In this document: positions 15,301 to 16,313 of the stretch, one piece after another
How positions within the stretch are numbered: the first letter of the stretch is position 1
Layout of the letters: each line of letters opens with the position of its first letter
Assembly (NCBI GenBank): GCA_019454915.1
Contig: JACFNM010000055.1
Coordinates: 1-16,313, forward strand
Direction: 5' to 3'
From: Chitinophagaceae bacterium
GTDB lineage: Bacteria; Bacteroidota; Bacteroidia; Chitinophagales; Chitinophagaceae
Length of the DNA: 16,313 nucleotides
The notes under the pieces: generated by a model
What the model saw: only the letters and a program-made list of their open reading frames with translations
Database searches by the model: none
What the model was told of the DNA's origin: nothing
Position numbers and translations under genes: made by a program

Positions 15301-16313
15301 TGGTTGGATGATGATGACTTCCTGTCCGGGGAACAATTGATAAAAGGTTTTCTCTTCCAGTAGTACGCCATCTACAAATACCCTGAGTTTAGCATTTTTC
15401 ATGACCTCATCCCAACCACTCCACATATTATTGATATCTCTGCTTCTTACCTTGATTGTCAGGTCTAAACTGCCATTACCCCCGGCCATTAGTCCACAAT
15501 TACCACCTCCGGGAACTATTTTTACAGGAGGCGGCGGCGGTGGTGTTGGTGTGGGAGGCACACAAGCGTTCGGAGCAGGGCAAGGCATTGAAATACTGTT
15601 GGATACCGGTGTGCTGGTGAAAGTGAAATCTGTAACCGTAACCGCATAGGCAAAATTACCCGCTCCGCAGGTAACGCCGTTGATTACCAATACATAGTTT
15701 CCGTTGGCGTCAGTCGTTGTTTTAAATGTCTGCGAACCCGTATTAATGGTTACTTCAGCGCCCGCAACCTTATCATTAGTGCCGGTACCAAAATATTTTG
15801 CGTTACCATATATCGCTACGCTGAGTTCCGGGCATTCCTGCCTACGTGCCTGCGTGGTTACTTCAATTCCACCAGGCAGAGCCGGTGAACCTACTATTAC
15901 GGGTCTGATAGCGTAATTATTGAGCACATTATTATCACCCAGGGTATTGCTGCTGTCAACCCACACTTTGATGGGATAAAACCCTTCCTGGGCAAAGCTC
16001 AAATTATAATTGAAGCTATTTGATCCGTTGGCGGGTACGGATGACAGCGTGGTACTGCCAATCAGAATGGTATCCTCGTATATCTTAATGGGAATATTTG
16101 TTACCGGAACGTTTGCGCTGTTACTTATCGTTGCCGTCATCGTAAAGGATGTTCCCGGTTGCGGATTGTTATCGCTGAAACTGATGTCATTGGCAAAAAT
16201 CCTCAGATCAGGTGTGTTGTCGGAAACTACCGGACCTGCAACATACCCTGTGCCTGATGTAGCCGGATTACCATCGGAATCGAATGCATCGAACTGATAA
16301 CCTGCCGTATTCG
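12310..16313 (-). CDS. Very large secreted CARDB/Ig-like repeat protein with T9SS sorting domain, 5' end outside window
   Basis: The frame is open from the window edge (first full codon ends at 16311) to a stop at 12310-12312, giving 1333 residues. The Met codon at 16140 is internal: 57 codons before it are open and already belong to a CARDB-like repeat (NTPDLRIFANDISFSDNNPQ). Numbering from that Met, CARDB-like units that open with a PDL-type motif and close with D..N......NN lie at about -23 to 84, 334-430, 434-540, 543-655, 659-768 and, more divergent, 772-880. Residues 91-188 resemble a Cna-B/carboxypeptidase-regulatory fold. A poly-proline linker (about 195-206) and an unassigned domain (about 211-333) follow. 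After a beta-rich region, 1083-1177 is fibronectin-like, and VYPNPARSTIMV at 1185 opens a T9SS type A sorting domain. The protein should be exported and held at, or released from, the cell surface. Its ligand is unknown. The last 20 codons overlap a terminator. Confidence 0.9.
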   Translation of the reverse strand, partial: NTAGYQFDAFDSDGNPATSGTGYVAGPVVSDNTPDLRIFANDISFSDNNPQPGTSFTMTATISNSANVPVTNIPIKIYEDTILIGSTTLSSVPANGSNSFNYNLSFAQEGFYPIKVWVDSSNTLGDNNVLNNYAIRPVIVGSPALPGGIEVTTQARRQECPELSVAIYGNAKYFGTGTNDKVAGAEVTINTGSQTFKTTTDANGNYVLVINGVTCGAGNFAYAVTVTDFTFTSTPVSNSISMPCPAPNACVPPTPTPPPPPPVKIVPGGGNCGLMAGGNGSLDLTIKVRSRDINNMWSGWDEVMKNAKLRVFVDGVLLEEKTFYQLFPGQEVIIIQPWKIPQSTNPINIYVEFVYTYVEYEWIPNTADVRPHYITYNVTKNITVTPKDNLPDLMLLNLHKKNNTTYQILDVNSGCGHAGQHVVRIYDGANILKTVAVNSLSAGGTTPVQFDISSLSPGAHTITIVTDDDNEVLEINKSNNNFSFSLFIPYPDLFVTYVHTSPAVPVAGTNLSFGAYIKNTGKATGNFDVKFSVDGTQIGGIKTVSGVRENDSVLVVSDPYIATAEANACGGTLEIVADAGNTITESDETNNTWSSVISADLAPYQKSTETGSQSRPAKVRVNNTGNFTPAIRNLGITDAQNVTVHYLLNGVEIGSETIASVKAGEKYAAHGRFSYMFSTAGAYAIRVVADSSNVICESDESNNAGYYYIEVTDSKPDLEVLSQYISPSSLNPNAGQNITIVGTVRNAGGKVTTPSIMRFFVDDVQLGDDVPFNGIEPGKDTTVAATVTYSSDSEGIRTMKIQVDPLNTLNEERENNNIATRQLIVGAAPDMLGFGTHPIKFNPSGFNIMDSVMVSYSITNGGFVEGSAWVRFMIFDNHGGLHAIDSLPFTNLVPGNHITLSKMMYFDIIKGMVVTQIVNCTPDEYNLFNNSDTLEFSTIKRVKKKMTINGNLDMHMGLPDDVPGWIGGKLILDEFDLTVNGVILNADEDHFIITNGTGKLILANNNTENTFPIGTDSAHTNFVKVANSGTPDIFSARVVPYVLAKGYSGDTLRTGNVNRTWFIDEATPGGSNATITFFWKEQDEQVNFDRSKSIVAHYTTGWQLGNELAANSLPGGEYSTFQTGISGFSPFTITNINSPLPLDLIRFEATVQDNDAILNWTSENEINVKQFNIEFSEDGLAFRPIGSVAALNQPGPNHYRYVHEKLARGTYYYRLQIRDIDGSYKYSVVRKINITKDQPVGVYPNPARSTIMVTGLSGKSNIKLIDMGGRILISIITQNPTEKLNIGGLTHGVYNLVIVSEKGGIITKRVVKQYVYRQVFLPAFFNQTIYIVG
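12337..12363 (-). terminator. Intrinsic terminator inside the 3' end of the surface-protein frame
   Basis: A perfect 9-bp stem (AGGCAGGTA, 12342-12350, pairing with TACCTGCCT, 12355-12363) encloses a four-base loop. On the minus strand it is followed directly by a run of T (12341-12337), the classic Rho-independent form. It ends the upstream gene's transcript before the fnr-like promoter. It lies 30 to 53 bases before the in-frame stop codon of that gene, which is unusual. Confidence 0.85.

Noticed and set aside
15527..15558. G-rich run on the plus strand with quadruplex potential
   Set aside because: It is simply the complement of the proline codons of the PTPTPPPPPP linker. The runs are mostly GG pairs, so any quadruplex would be weak.
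16138..16140. ATG at 16140 as the true start of the surface-protein gene
   Set aside because: The frame is open for 57 codons upstream to the window edge and those codons encode the beginning of a CARDB-like unit, so this Met is internal. No signal peptide follows it.

Overview
The window looks like part of a Bacteroidota chromosome, probably near the Chitinophagales/Sphingobacteriia. Three things point there: a type IX secretion (T9SS) C-terminal sorting domain on the large surface protein, weak or absent Shine-Dalgarno sequences, and a promoter element close to the Bacteroidota -7 form. Every gene I can support lies on the minus strand, so the text below runs from high to low coordinates. 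This assignment rests on reading the translations by eye, with no database search.

Region 1 (12310-16313): the 3' part of a very long gene for a secreted CARDB/Ig-like repeat protein. It is open at the window edge. It carries a T9SS sorting domain, and a strong intrinsic terminator sits unusually inside the end of the reading frame. Region 2 (11457-12309): a gene for a Crp/Fnr-type regulator that keeps a plausible set of four [4Fe-4S] cysteine ligands, with an FNR-like operator in its own upstream region. Region 3 (345-11456): a respiratory nitrate reductase cluster in the order diheme cytochrome c, narG, narH, narJ, narI, a small unknown membrane protein, a NarK-type nitrate/nitrite transporter and a TehA/SLAC1-type anion channel. 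A second, better FNR-like box lies upstream of the cytochrome gene. Region 4 (1-252): the first 84 codons of a probable hemerythrin-domain gene, cut by the window edge.

Together these make a coherent nitrate respiration island. NarGH reduces nitrate in the cytoplasm and NarI anchors it and passes electrons from quinol. NarJ assembles the enzyme, and the membrane-attached diheme cytochrome may take part in electron transfer or maturation, as NarC does in Thermus. NarK and perhaps the TehA-like channel move nitrate and nitrite. The FNR-like protein probably switches the island on at low oxygen and may regulate itself. A hemerythrin would fit handling or sensing of O2 or NO. The core is known biology. 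The less ordinary parts are the roughly 105-residue periplasmic insert in NarK, the unknown narI-narK spacer gene, the channel gene in the cluster, and the terminator inside the upstream surface-protein frame. No rRNA, tRNA, CRISPR array, transposase or insertion sequence was seen.
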